Notes: generated by a model from the sequence alone, not told the origin. Positions 7,320 through 14,759 are shown, counted from the stretch's first letter. The stretch: 42,012 bases of DNA from Acidobacteriota bacterium (GCA_020349885.1 CP070701.1:633789-675800), one strand, 5' to 3'. Numbers and translations: made by a program.

Positions 7320-8900
7320 CTACACGCCTTCCTTCTCAATCCAGATGTTCTTCAGAAAAAGTTCCCCCAGGAGATTCGGCGGCGCCCCGCGGACGTAGGG
7401 CGGGTACATCCACCTGACGACGTAGTAATAGAGGGGAATGACGGGCGGCCCGTCCATGACGAGGATCCGCTCGGCGCGGCGAAAGATGCGCATGCGCTCG
7501 GCATGGTCGTCCGTCCGGGCGGCCCGGGCGATCAGGGCGTCGTACTCCTCGTTCGACCAGCCCGTGGCGTTGTTGCCGCCGCCGGTGACGAACATGTCGA
7601 GGAATGTGTTCGGGTCCACGTAGTCGCCGATCCAGCCGGAGCGCGAGAGGTCGTACTCCAGGTTGCGCTGCGAGTTGAGATACACTTTCCATTCCTGGTT
7701 CAGAAGCTCGATGTCGACGCCGAGGTTCTCTTTCCACTGCTGCTGGAGGACCTCGGCGATGTCGCGGTGCCCTTCGAGCGTGTTGTAGAGGTAGACGAGC
7801 TTGCGGAGCCCCCGGCCGCCCGGGTAGCCCGCCTCGGCGAGGAGGCGGCGCGCCTCCTCGGGGTCGTAGCCCGGGGCCTCCGGCGGCTCGTAGCCGTGCA
7901 TGGGCGGCGTGAAAGTGTAGGCGGGCACCTCGCCGCCTCGAGTGATGTACCGGACGATGTCCTCGCGCCGGACGCTCTGGAAAAGCGCCAGGCGCACGCG
8001 CGGGTCGTCGAGCGGCGGGCGCGTGACGTTCACGCGCACGAAATACGTGCCTAGGTAGGGCGCCACGTGCACGTCCGGGCGCTCGAGCAGGAGGTCCGTG
8101 AGGTGCGCGGGCATGGACCCATGCCAATCGGCCGTGCCCTTTTCGTAAAGGTTGAAGGCGGTATTCGCGTTCTCGGAGGGAAGGACGCGGACGCTCCGGA
8201 GCGCGACGTTTTCGGCGTCCCAGTATCGGGGGTTCTTCACGAGGTAGATCTCGTGTCGGAGTCGCCAGTCCCTGAGCAGGAAGGGGCCGTTCGTGACGAT
8301 GTGCTCCGGCTTGATCCACTCGTCGCCCCACCGCTCGACGGTTCCCCGGTGCACTGGGAAGAGCGTGTAGAACGAGGTGAGCGAGACGAAGTAGGGCGTG
8401 GGGTTCTCGAGCGTGACCTCGAGCGTGCGGTCGTCGAGGGCGCGGACGCCCACCTCGGAGAAATCCGAAATTTCGCCCGCGTTGAATTTCTCGGCGTTCT
8501 TGATGTACCAGAGCTGGTAGGAATACTGCGCGGCCGTCTCGGGCGTGAGCGCCCGCCGCCACGAGTATACGAAATCATGCGCCGTGAACGGCTCGCCGTT
8601 CGACCACCGGGCGTCCTCCCGGATACGGAACGTGTAGACGTGTCCGTCGTCCGAGACGTCCCACGATTCGGCCATGCCGGGGAGCGGCTCGAGCGTCTCG
8701 GGGTGGCGCGTCGTGAGGCCCTCGAAGAGGCTGCTGATGATTCGGTTCTCGGGGACGCCGGTTGCGATCGCGGGGTCGAGGGTCTGCGGCTCGGCGCCGT
8801 TTATGAACGTGAAATCTGCCGGCGGGCTGAAGCACGCCGTGCAGGAAAGCAGCCCCCAAAGCGCCAAGGCGCCTTCGACTCGCATCGCCCGTCCGTGCAT
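7320..8900 (-). CDS. oppA: Extracytoplasmic peptide-binding protein (OppA family, SBP_bac_5)
   Basis: About 526 residues from the chosen ATG at 8900; ATG 8885 (MRVEGALALWGLLSC) is equally possible. The signal peptide ends in GLLSCTAC, a weak lipobox, so this is probably a lipoprotein. The mature part has the family pattern FINGAEPQTLDPA, LFEGLTTRHPETLEPLPGMAESW, a WSNGEPFTAHDFVYSW block and a C-terminal DYVDPNTFLDMF segment with RIFRRAERILVMDGPPVIPLYY. These are hallmarks of OppA/DppA binding proteins that capture oligopeptides outside the inner membrane. The longer reading from 8993 adds a proline/arginine leader before the signal peptide and is unlikely. It is first of the oppA-oppB-ABC-ABC-pgpA run. 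Confidence 0.92.
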   Translation of the reverse strand: MHGRAMRVEGALALWGLLSCTACFSPPADFTFINGAEPQTLDPAIATGVPENRIISSLFEGLTTRHPETLEPLPGMAESWDVSDDGHVYTFRIREDARWSNGEPFTAHDFVYSWRRALTPETAAQYSYQLWYIKNAEKFNAGEISDFSEVGVRALDDRTLEVTLENPTPYFVSLTSFYTLFPVHRGTVERWGDEWIKPEHIVTNGPFLLRDWRLRHEIYLVKNPRYWDAENVALRSVRVLPSENANTAFNLYEKGTADWHGSMPAHLTDLLLERPDVHVAPYLGTYFVRVNVTRPPLDDPRVRLALFQSVRREDIVRYITRGGEVPAYTFTPPMHGYEPPEAPGYDPEEARRLLAEAGYPGGRGLRKLVYLYNTLEGHRDIAEVLQQQWKENLGVDIELLNQEWKVYLNSQRNLEYDLSRSGWIGDYVDPNTFLDMFVTGGGNNATGWSNEEYDALIARAARTDDHAERMRIFRRAERILVMDGPPVIPLYYYVVRWMYPPYVRGAPPNLLGELFLKNIWIEKEGV

Positions 8901-8906
8901 GGCGCG

Positions 8907-8936
8907 AGTATAACAGGGAGCATGCGGGCGGAACAA
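8907..8936 (-). promoter_or_regulatory. Candidate sigma-70 promoter for the oppA operon
   Basis: On the minus strand, TTGTTC (8936-8931), an 18-bp spacer and TATACT (8912-8907). The -10 box matches five of six consensus bases and the -35 three. It lies immediately before the start codons at 8900 and 8885, which implies a very short leader. Confidence 0.4.
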
Positions 8937-8992
8937 CGGCGCGGGAGCGGTTATGTGATGCCGTCCTCGGCGCTCACCTGAGGAAGAAACCA

Positions 8993-9001
8993 TGCTATAC
9001 T
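8993..9001 (+). promoter_or_regulatory. Candidate extended -10 promoter for DUF507-pgi
   Basis: TGCTATACT is an extended -10 element (TG-N-TATACT). It sits 28 bp before the DUF507 start, in the short divergent region shared with oppA. No good -35 box is visible, as expected for extended -10 promoters. Confidence 0.35.
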
Positions 9002-9028
9002 GCCCCTCTCATAGGAACCGCAAGCACG

Positions 9029-9322
9029 ATGAAGATGTCGCCGGACAAGATGTCCTATCTTTCGGACAAGATAACGCGGGCGCTACATTCCGAAAAATCG
9101 CTCCGTATTGACGCGCCGCGCGAGGAGATTTACCGACAGGTGGCGCTCACCCTCAAGCACGACGCCCAGCGCGAGGCGGACATCGAAGAGAAGGTGCGCC
9201 GGAAGATCGAGTCCATCAAGCGCCGCATCCAGGAGGACACGCCCGAGTGGAGCACCCTTTTCCGCCAGTACTACGAGGAGGAGGTGTTCAAGATTCACGC
9301 CGTCCGCAAGACGTGGCAGTGA
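9029..9322 (+). CDS. DUF507 family protein
   Basis: A 97-residue, highly charged, mostly helical cytoplasmic protein. Its start (MSPDKMSYLSDKITRAL) and its C-terminal part (EEKVRRKIESIKRRIQEDTPEW...QYYEEEV) fit the small uncharacterised DUF507 family, which is about 95 residues long. No catalytic motif is visible and the function is unknown. The ATG at 9029 gives the full length; a second ATG is two codons later. The pgi GTG start follows after only four bases, so the two genes are surely co-transcribed and possibly translationally coupled. Confidence 0.8.
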   Translation: MKMSPDKMSYLSDKITRALHSEKSLRIDAPREEIYRQVALTLKHDAQREADIEEKVRRKIESIKRRIQEDTPEWSTLFRQYYEEEVFKIHAVRKTWQ

Positions 9323-9326
9323 CGCC

Positions 9327-10667
9327 GTGAGTCGATTCGTCGCGGGCTCCACCAAGGCGCAAATAACCCTGGACGTTTCCCGCGCCCTTGCGAGCGCGTG
9401 CGGTCGGCACGGCATCGCGGCCGGCGCGTGGGAAGGCCTGAAGCGCCGGGCCGCGGCGCTCCATCGCCGGCTGGCGCTCAAGCGGCGCCGCAGGCGCCTG
9501 GCCTTCGCCGAGGTTCCCTACGAAAGCAAGCGCCCGCTCCGGGACATAGAGCGCGCGGTGCGCGCGAGGAGCCACCTCTCGTCCATGCTCGTGCTGGGCA
9601 TCGGGGGCTCCGCCCTGGGAACGCGCACCATCGTCGAGGCCGTGGGGCCCGGGAAAAAGCCCGTCCACGTTCTCGACAACGTCGACCCGGAGACGGCGGC
9701 CGCGACGCTCGACCGGCTGGACCTGCGGAAGACGCTCGTCAACGTGGTCACGAAGTCGGGCGGCACCGCCGAGACGCTCGCCCTTTTGCTGCGCGTCCTG
9801 GAGTACGCGCGGCGGAGAAAAGTGAAAATCCCGCCCGAGCACGTCGTGGTCACGACGGACCCGCAGCCCTCGGAGCTTTCCCGGATTGCGGCCGGGGAGG
9901 GCTGGGCCCTGCTGACGCTTCCGCGGGGCGTCGGGGGGCGGTTCTCGGTGCTCACGTGCGTCGGGATGTTTCCGGCCCACTTCGCGGGCCTCCGGGCGGT
10001 CGAGATTCTCGCCGGGGCGCGCCGGATGGCCGACGCCCTGTGGTTCGGTGAACCGCGGAAAAACCCGGCGCTCCTTTCCGCGCTCCTTCTTCACGCGCTT
10101 GCGACGAAGAAGGAAAAATCCGTCTTGGCCGTCATGCCCTACGCCGACCGTCTCCTGGGGCTTGCGCGGTGGCACGCGCAGCTCTGGGCCGAGAGCCTCG
10201 GCAAGGAGCGCGACCTCAGAAGAAAGCCCGTGCGCGCGGGGCAGACGCCCGTCGTGGCGCGGGGCGCCACGGACCAGCACTCGCAGCTCCAGCTCTACCT
10301 GGAGGGCCCGCGCGACAAGGTCGTCGCGTTCCTGCGGGTCGAGAAATTCTCCGACCGGGGCCGCCTCGCGCGCGCCTTCGAAAATTTTTCCTCCTTCGGC
10401 TACCTTTCCGGAAAATCACTCGAGGAGCTTCTCGACGCCGAGGCCCGGGCGACGGCGTTCGCGCTCGCGCGCGCGGGCTGCCCCAACTTCACGCTCTCGA
10501 TCCCCGCCCTCACGGAGCGGACGCTCGGGGCGCTTTTCTATTTCTTCGAGTTCCAGACCGTAGCCGCCGCCGCGCTCTGGAACGTGAACCCCTTCGACCA
10601 GCCGGGCGTCGAGGCCGGAAAGCACCGCACCTACGCCCTGATGGGACGCAAGGGGTATGCGCGGTAG
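9327..10667 (+). CDS. pgi: Glucose-6-phosphate isomerase
   Basis: Interconverts glucose-6-phosphate and fructose-6-phosphate in glycolysis and gluconeogenesis. Motifs: LVLGIGGSALGTR near residue 90, NVVTKSGGTAETL near residue 143, GATDQHSQLQLYLEGP near residue 312 and the C-terminal NVNPFDQPGVEAGK signature. I chose GTG at 9327 (MSRFVAGSTKAQ), four bases after DUF507, giving 446 residues, the usual size of the shorter bacterial PGI type. The open frame extends upstream into DUF507 but that part is only a shadow. It ends just before the outer-membrane protein gene, whose chosen start is 13 bp downstream. Rich Arg/Ala content reflects the GC-rich genome. Confidence 0.95.
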   Translation: MSRFVAGSTKAQITLDVSRALASACGRHGIAAGAWEGLKRRAAALHRRLALKRRRRRLAFAEVPYESKRPLRDIERAVRARSHLSSMLVLGIGGSALGTRTIVEAVGPGKKPVHVLDNVDPETAAATLDRLDLRKTLVNVVTKSGGTAETLALLLRVLEYARRRKVKIPPEHVVVTTDPQPSELSRIAAGEGWALLTLPRGVGGRFSVLTCVGMFPAHFAGLRAVEILAGARRMADALWFGEPRKNPALLSALLLHALATKKEKSVLAVMPYADRLLGLARWHAQLWAESLGKERDLRRKPVRAGQTPVVARGATDQHSQLQLYLEGPRDKVVAFLRVEKFSDRGRLARAFENFSSFGYLSGKSLEELLDAEARATAFALARAGCPNFTLSIPALTERTLGALFYFFEFQTVAAAALWNVNPFDQPGVEAGKHRTYALMGRKGYAR

Positions 10668-10680
10668 GGCGGGCGCGCCC

Positions 10681-11508
10681 ATGGCCCGCTTCCTTGGAGC
10701 GCTCTTGTTGTGCCTCGCCGCCGCCCTTCCCGCGGCCGCTCAGGAAAGCCGGGCGGCCGACGAGACGCCGCTTCCCCTTACGACCGAGCGGGCGCCGACG
10801 ATTCCGCGCGGCGCGGCCGTGCTGGAAGCCTACGCCGAATACCTCGACACGCACGCCGTGCCGTTCGTCTCTCCAGAAGGCTCCCTCCTGCGCGCGCCCG
10901 TGGTGAGCCTCCGCTACGGCGCGGCGGACAACGTCGAGTTCCAGGTCGAGGGCGCCGCGCAGGTCTGGGGCTTCGCCGACGAGGACGATGAGAAGGTCGA
11001 GGACGAGCACGAGGTCGGGGATTTCACGCTCTGGACGAAGTGGCTCGCCCTGAAGGAAAAAAAGAAGCGGCCGGCCGTGGCGCTGCGCTGGGGCGTAAAG
11101 CTCCCGAACGCCTCGGACGAAAGCGGCCTGGGCACCGACGAGACGGACGTGTTCGGCAGCGTCGTCGTCTCCAAAAGGCTGGGCAAGAAAACCGGGCTGG
11201 ACGCCAACCTCGGCGTGGCCATCCTGGGCGATCCCACGGAGGCGCGCCGGCAAAACGACGTGCTCACCTACGGAGCCTCCCTGACCAGGATCATGTCGAA
11301 AAACACCGCCCTGCTCATGGAGGTTGCAGGCACGAGCGGCAAGGGGCATGCGCCGCCGCGAAGCGTGGCGCGGCTGGGCTTCAAGTGGTTCCCCTACCGC
11401 AGCAGGTTTCATTTCTTCGCGGCGGGGCTCGCGGGCCTCACGTCGCGCTCGCCGGACTGGGGCGCCCTCGTCGGGGCGGGGCGGGCCTTTCACCGGAAAG
11501 CGAAATAG
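10681..11508 (+). CDS. Outer-membrane beta-barrel-like protein
   Basis: About 275 residues starting with a textbook signal peptide (MARFLGALLLCLAAALPAAAQ, cleavage after AAA). The mature part shows alternating strands such as DNVEFQVEGAAQVWG, GDFTLWTKWLAL, PAVALRWGVKLPN, TGLDANLGVAI and VARLGFKWFPY. Soluble loops carry Asp/Glu clusters (EDDEKVEDEHE). This resembles small transporter-like barrels of the MetA/phenol-degradation or DUF3187 type; that assignment is tentative. The C-terminus ends in Lys rather than the usual aromatic residue, which is odd for a classical barrel. An upstream ATG at 10657 overlaps pgi, but the signal peptide argues for 10681. Confidence 0.7.
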   Translation: MARFLGALLLCLAAALPAAAQESRAADETPLPLTTERAPTIPRGAAVLEAYAEYLDTHAVPFVSPEGSLLRAPVVSLRYGAADNVEFQVEGAAQVWGFADEDDEKVEDEHEVGDFTLWTKWLALKEKKKRPAVALRWGVKLPNASDESGLGTDETDVFGSVVVSKRLGKKTGLDANLGVAILGDPTEARRQNDVLTYGASLTRIMSKNTALLMEVAGTSGKGHAPPRSVARLGFKWFPYRSRFHFFAAGLAGLTSRSPDWGALVGAGRAFHRKAK

Positions 11509-11523
11509 CCGCGCGCGCCGATG

Positions 11524-11552
11524 TTGATGGCCGTTGAGAACGGTGCTATACA
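11524..11552 (+). promoter_or_regulatory. Candidate promoter for the CNB/ATP-grasp pair
   Basis: TTGATG (11524-11529), a 17-bp spacer and TATACA (11547-11552), each box matching four of six consensus bases. It lies about 70 bp before the cyclic-nucleotide-binding gene, after the end of the outer-membrane protein gene. Confidence 0.4.
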
Positions 11553-11623
11553 TGGAGGCGCGGAAAGGGTAGAATGGAGGCTAACGGCCTTTTATATTGT
11601 TGACCTGACGCAAGGAGAATCGT

Positions 11624-12148
11624 ATGAGCGAAGACTTTACGGTAACACTGGCGAACAACAAGATTTTTAACGCCCTGAGCGAAGGGGAGCTCGCGGCGCT
11701 TTCCTCCATTGCGACCCCCGTGCACTTCAAGCGCGGCGAGAGTATTTTCCAGGAGAGCGAGGTGGGCGATTCCTTTTACCAGGTCGTGGAAGGCAAGGTC
11801 TCGATCACGAAGCGCGACTCGACGGGCGTGGAGCGCGAGGTCGCGTCCCTGGGCGGGAACGAGATCCTGGGCGAGATGGCGCTTCTCTCGGAGGCGCCGC
11901 GCTCGGCCTCGGCGAAGTGTGTCGAGGACACGCAGCTCCTGCGCATCCTCAAGACCGATTTCGACGACCTGCTCGAGGCGGGCAACGTCCACGCCCACCG
12001 CGTGGTGCGCCACATGGCGAAGGTGCTGTGCGGGCGCGTGTGCGAGATGAACGACGCCCTCTCGACACTCCTCCAGCGCGAGGCCGCGCGCTCGACGCCG
12101 GAGCTCGCCGCGCTGCGCGAGCGCCTCATGAAGGAGTGGAGTTTCTAG
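11624..12148 (+). CDS. Stand-alone cyclic-nucleotide-binding domain protein
   Basis: A 174-residue CRP/PKA-type cyclic-nucleotide-binding domain. After IFNALSEGELAALSSIA come the beta-roll glycines (FKRGESIFQESEVGDSFYQVVEGKVSI). The phosphate-binding cassette GGNEILGEMALLSEAPRSASA follows near residues 77-97, with the Glu and Arg that contact the nucleotide present. The remainder (about residues 115-174) is helical and has no CRP-type helix-turn-helix, so it is unlikely to bind DNA directly. A strong AAGGAGA site precedes the ATG. The ATP-grasp ligase follows after 72 bp on the same strand. By inference it senses cAMP, c-di-GMP or another nucleotide and acts through a partner protein. Confidence 0.9.
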   Translation: MSEDFTVTLANNKIFNALSEGELAALSSIATPVHFKRGESIFQESEVGDSFYQVVEGKVSITKRDSTGVEREVASLGGNEILGEMALLSEAPRSASAKCVEDTQLLRILKTDFDDLLEAGNVHAHRVVRHMAKVLCGRVCEMNDALSTLLQREAARSTPELAALRERLMKEWSF

Positions 12149-12220
12149 CGGCGCACTGTCGGTCTCATGCGGGGCCGGGCGCGCCCCGCTTCCGCGCCTC
12201 ATAACTAGGGAGGCCGCCCG

Positions 12221-13495
12221 ATGGACGAAAACTTTCTTGAGGGCTCTTGCGTAGAGCTTCTCGGGGAGAGGAAGGTCTTCGCGCACGACGTGATGACCAT
12301 CCCGGGCATCGAGCGCATCCTGGACTCCATCCCCGACGCCTGCCTTTACGACCGGGTCATTCCCGTGGCGAGCGAGGGCGACGTGGTGTGCCTGAGGGAG
12401 GAGGCGGACGACGCCTACCTGGACTGGCTCGAGTCGGCGGGGCTCGGCACGAGAAACGTCTGCGTACTTCCGGGGCCGCTCAGGGAGCCCGTCTCGGACC
12501 GCATAGTGCGCGCGGGGGCGAAGGCGGAGATCGAAAAATTTCTTCGCACACGGAGCGGGCCCGCGGTGTTCTCCCCCTACTTCGCGGGCGAGCCGGAGCG
12601 CAAGGCGAGCGAGTACCTCGAGATTCCCATGTACTCGGACACGCGGCTCGCCTGGAAGCTCAACAGCAAGGTCCACTTCAAGGACATGTGCCGCACGCTG
12701 GGTGTGCCCGTGCTGCGGAGCACGGTGTTCCGCGCGGACGAGGGGGCGGAGGCGCTGGCGGCCCGCGTCGCCGACATGCTCGACGAGACGGGCGTCGCGT
12801 GCATCCGCGGGGAGCACAGCTCCTCCGCCTCGGCCATGTACCTCTTCCCCAAGGTAGACGAGGAGCTTATAAGGAAGGTGCTGCGGGAGAGCGACAAGGG
12901 GGAAAAGTACGTGGTGGAGCCTTTCTGTAAGAAGGTTCTCTCCTCGCCCTCCTCGACGTGGTTCATCACCCGGGAGAGGAAGATTTACCACCTGCGGACG
13001 TCGAACCAGCTCCTCGACCGGGGCGTCGTCCACTGCGGCAACGAGTTCCCCGTCGCGTTCGACGTCCCGCTCGTCAAGGCCCACTCGCTCAAGATCGCGC
13101 GGCATTTTCTCCACGAGAATTTCATCGGCCCCTTCGGCTTCGACTTCATCGAGACCGGGGAGGGAATGTTCGCCACCGAGTGCAACCCCCGCGTCACGGG
13201 CGCGATGTATCCGTGGGACATCGTCCACATCCTGGAAAAACGCCACGGGCCCGTCGCCGCCGCCCGCTCGCGGAACCTGCACCTGCCCAAGGGCAGCGCC
13301 GGGTTCTCTTACCTCCGGAGAATCTGGAAAGACCTCCTCTACGACGGCCGGCGGAAGCACGGCGTCCTCGTTCCCTTCAACGTGGGGCCGCTGAGGGAGG
13401 GGAAGGTGACGGCGGTGGGCACGGGGGCTTCGAGGGCGGACGTCAACGAGCTTTTCGAAGAGGCCGTGCGGCGCGTTGAGGATTCCTCCCGGTAG
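12221..13495 (+). CDS. ATP-grasp ligase, PGM1-like, substrate unknown
   Basis: A 424-residue protein. The first ~130 residues look like a pre-ATP-grasp region, with SIPDACLYDRVIPVASEGDVV. The central and C-terminal parts are ATP-grasp: LNSKVHFKDMCRTLGVPV near residue 148, YVVEPFCKKV near residue 230, and the metal-binding segment GFDFIETGEGMFATECNPR near residue 308, ending with the E-x-N-P-R triad. ATP-grasp enzymes join a carboxylate to an amine through an acyl phosphate; peptide ligases of the PGM1 group are the closest match I recognise. GGGAGG lies before the ATG. It pairs with the upstream nucleotide-binding protein. No peptide precursor or NRPS gene is nearby. Confidence 0.8.
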   Translation: MDENFLEGSCVELLGERKVFAHDVMTIPGIERILDSIPDACLYDRVIPVASEGDVVCLREEADDAYLDWLESAGLGTRNVCVLPGPLREPVSDRIVRAGAKAEIEKFLRTRSGPAVFSPYFAGEPERKASEYLEIPMYSDTRLAWKLNSKVHFKDMCRTLGVPVLRSTVFRADEGAEALAARVADMLDETGVACIRGEHSSSASAMYLFPKVDEELIRKVLRESDKGEKYVVEPFCKKVLSSPSSTWFITRERKIYHLRTSNQLLDRGVVHCGNEFPVAFDVPLVKAHSLKIARHFLHENFIGPFGFDFIETGEGMFATECNPRVTGAMYPWDIVHILEKRHGPVAAARSRNLHLPKGSAGFSYLRRIWKDLLYDGRRKHGVLVPFNVGPLREGKVTAVGTGASRADVNELFEEAVRRVEDSSR

Positions 13496-13502
13496 GGAGG
13501 AA

Positions 13503-13565
13503 CCAATGACCGATGACCAATGACCGATGACCAATGACCGATGACCAATGACCGATGACCGATGG
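13503..13565. repeat. Heptamer tandem array CCAATGA/CCGATGA
   Basis: Nine consecutive heptamers, the first eight alternating perfectly between CCAATGA and CCGATGA (a 14-bp superunit four times), followed by CCGATGA-like CCGATGG. It begins eight bases after the ATP-grasp stop. Reverse frames read VIGHWS/VIGHRS repeats and should not be annotated as a gene. Confidence 0.95.
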
Positions 13566-13663
13566 TAGGTTCGTTCCTAGGCCGAAATTGAAAAATCCTT
13601 TATTTTCGCGCACTTCGTAGGTTCGTTTCGTAATATAGGGGGGGAGGGGGGTGCATCCTCCCC

Positions 13664-13692
13664 ATGACCAATGACCAATGACCGATGACCGA
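13664..13692. repeat. Second short heptamer array
   Basis: ATGA followed by CCAATGA, CCAATGA, CCGATGA and a partial CCGA: the same heptamers as at 13503-13565, separated from them by about 100 bp of the mosaic block. Confidence 0.85.
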
Positions 13693-13763
13693 ATCCTTGC
13701 ATACTCCATACGACATACTCCTCCATCCTCTCCATGTATGCCGTTTCCGCGATTTGTCAAGGA

Positions 13764-13799
13764 TTTTGCCGGAGTTGCCGCTTTTGCCGCTTTTGCCGG
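13764..13799. repeat. 9-bp tandem repeat, four units
   Basis: Units TTTTGCCGG, AGTTGCCGC, TTTTGCCGC, TTTTGCCGG; the reverse complement of the array at 1711-1755. Confidence 0.85.
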
Positions 13800-13845
13800 A
13801 GCTTGCCCAGACTCTTAGTCTGGGTTGCCGGCCCGCCTCCCTCGT

Positions 13846-13922
13846 GTCATTCCGAGGCTTTGTCGAGGAATCGTCTTGTCACGCCGCAAGAAAACCGATC
13901 CCTCCGTTTCAGTCGGGATGAC
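13846..13922. repeat. 77-bp element with terminal inverted repeats
   Basis: Begins GTCATTCCGAGG and ends TCGGGATGAC, so its ends are near-perfect inverted repeats (GTCATTCC/GGGATGAC, one mismatch). An inner copy of the motif (GAGGAATC) follows. It resembles the dispersed GTCATTCCGAG...GGAATC palindromic repeats found between genes in many bacteria. Size and termini fit a MITE-like or REP-like element. No transposase is present. Confidence 0.6.
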
Positions 13923-13952
13923 GCGTGGTGGAACGTCTGGCCCCTGATCCCT

Positions 13953-14034
13953 GGCGGCTACGCCGCCCAAACCACTACGAAAAAATTAACCCCGACGGGT
14001 CGGGGGCCGTTTCGTGCTTTGGTGGTGCGCTACA
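13953..14034. other. Hairpin-rich leader before the AT-rich cassette
   Basis: GGCGGC-TAC-GCCGCC (13953-13967) is a perfect hairpin. CCCCGAC-GG-GTCGGGG (13990-14005) is a second. Around the second, ACCAC.ACGAAA (about 13970-13981) pairs imperfectly with TTTCGTGCTTTGGTGGT (about 14009-14026), forming a larger cruciform. It lies just upstream of the gene at 14076 and marks the left edge of the low-GC segment. Confidence 0.5.
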
Positions 14035-14075
14035 TTGCAGGAATCACAAAACAGGGTGTGGTAGCATGCCTTTGT

Positions 14076-14759
14076 ATGAGAAAAACAATAGAAATTAGCT
14101 TAATATTTCTATTCTTGGCTGTTCTGTGCCTGCAATGCGCCCCGCGTGCTCGAATCGACCTCCACCCTTACTCCCAGACGGAGCAGCAACTCATCCGGAT
14201 AACGCGCCCTTGTTATAAGCGGCTTATAAGCGGCCAACAAGATCCCTGGAAGACATTTTTTTCCAGGGTGCTCATTGAAGAAGACTCTGAGGCCTATCAT
14301 GTGTTCTACCTTGAGAGCGCGGTGGATGAACTCCTTCCTGGTGCCAAAATCTCAGAACCGGCAATTTATACTTCTTACGCACACATTCCCGTCGACAAAG
14401 AAACAATGTCGACACGGGGGGATTGGTGCGGCAAGCTTGATGTTGCGTGGGAGGAGGTTAAACTTCCACAGGCGGAGATTGAGAAGATTCATGCGGCTTG
14501 CGAAAAGTTCTGCCGCACGGAACTGGGGGAAGAAGTGTTCTGGGAGAACTACATTCAGTTTGTGAACTACGGGATTCTCGTCGTCGAAGAATTGAAATTC
14601 AATACCGATGTGTATGAGGTGCTCTATCACCGGAACCCAAAGCTAGAGGGTGAAGCATGCATTGGGTCAGGTTGTGGCTTCCACATTTACCTCAAAAAGG
14701 ACACGCTGGAAGTGGTTGCCGTGCAGAGGAGTATGCCGGCAATGGTTTTGTCGCGGTAA
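14076..14759 (+). CDS. Exported protein of unknown function
   Basis: A 227-residue product from the ATG at 14076. The N-terminus (MRKTIEISLIFLFLAVLCLQCAPRA) is a signal peptide and possibly a lipoprotein signal, though the residue before Cys is Gln, so the lipobox is poor. The mature part has seven further cysteines, including WCGK, ACEKFC and ACIGSGCGF, which could form disulfides outside the cytoplasm. I do not recognise the family. The open frame extends upstream to 13734 through repeats, but that part is not credible coding sequence. Base composition is visibly more AT-rich than the genes on either side and the ribosome site is weak. It lies 52 bp before the HEPN-like gene and may be transcribed with it. 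Confidence 0.6.
   Translation: MRKTIEISLIFLFLAVLCLQCAPRARIDLHPYSQTEQQLIRITRPCYKRLISGQQDPWKTFFSRVLIEEDSEAYHVFYLESAVDELLPGAKISEPAIYTSYAHIPVDKETMSTRGDWCGKLDVAWEEVKLPQAEIEKIHAACEKFCRTELGEEVFWENYIQFVNYGILVVEELKFNTDVYEVLYHRNPKLEGEACIGSGCGFHIYLKKDTLEVVAVQRSMPAMVLSR

Larger units (their letters stand above)
13563..13824. repeat. Intergenic mosaic repeat, right copy (inverted relative to 1.7-2.0 kb)
   Basis: Contains, reverse-complemented, the 19-bp block 1972-1990 (13563-13581), the 27-bp block 1920-1946 (13608-13634) and the 28-bp block 1766-1793 (13731-13758), all exact. The order is also reversed, so whole mosaics match. It also carries a G7AG6 tract (13638-13651), a 9-bp repeat array and a perfect 8-bp hairpin CCCAGACT-CTT-AGTCTGGG (13806-13824). 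Confidence 0.85.

Noticed and set aside
11546-13534. 662-codon minus-strand open frame
   Set aside because: Antisense to the CNB and ATP-grasp genes and begins inside the heptamer array.
13503-13692. Possible CRISPR array
   Set aside because: Units are contiguous 7-mers without spacers, and no cas genes are present.
13443-13760. Small ORFs with VIGHWS/VIGHRS repeats
   Set aside because: They are translations of the CCAATGA/CCGATGA heptamers, not proteins.
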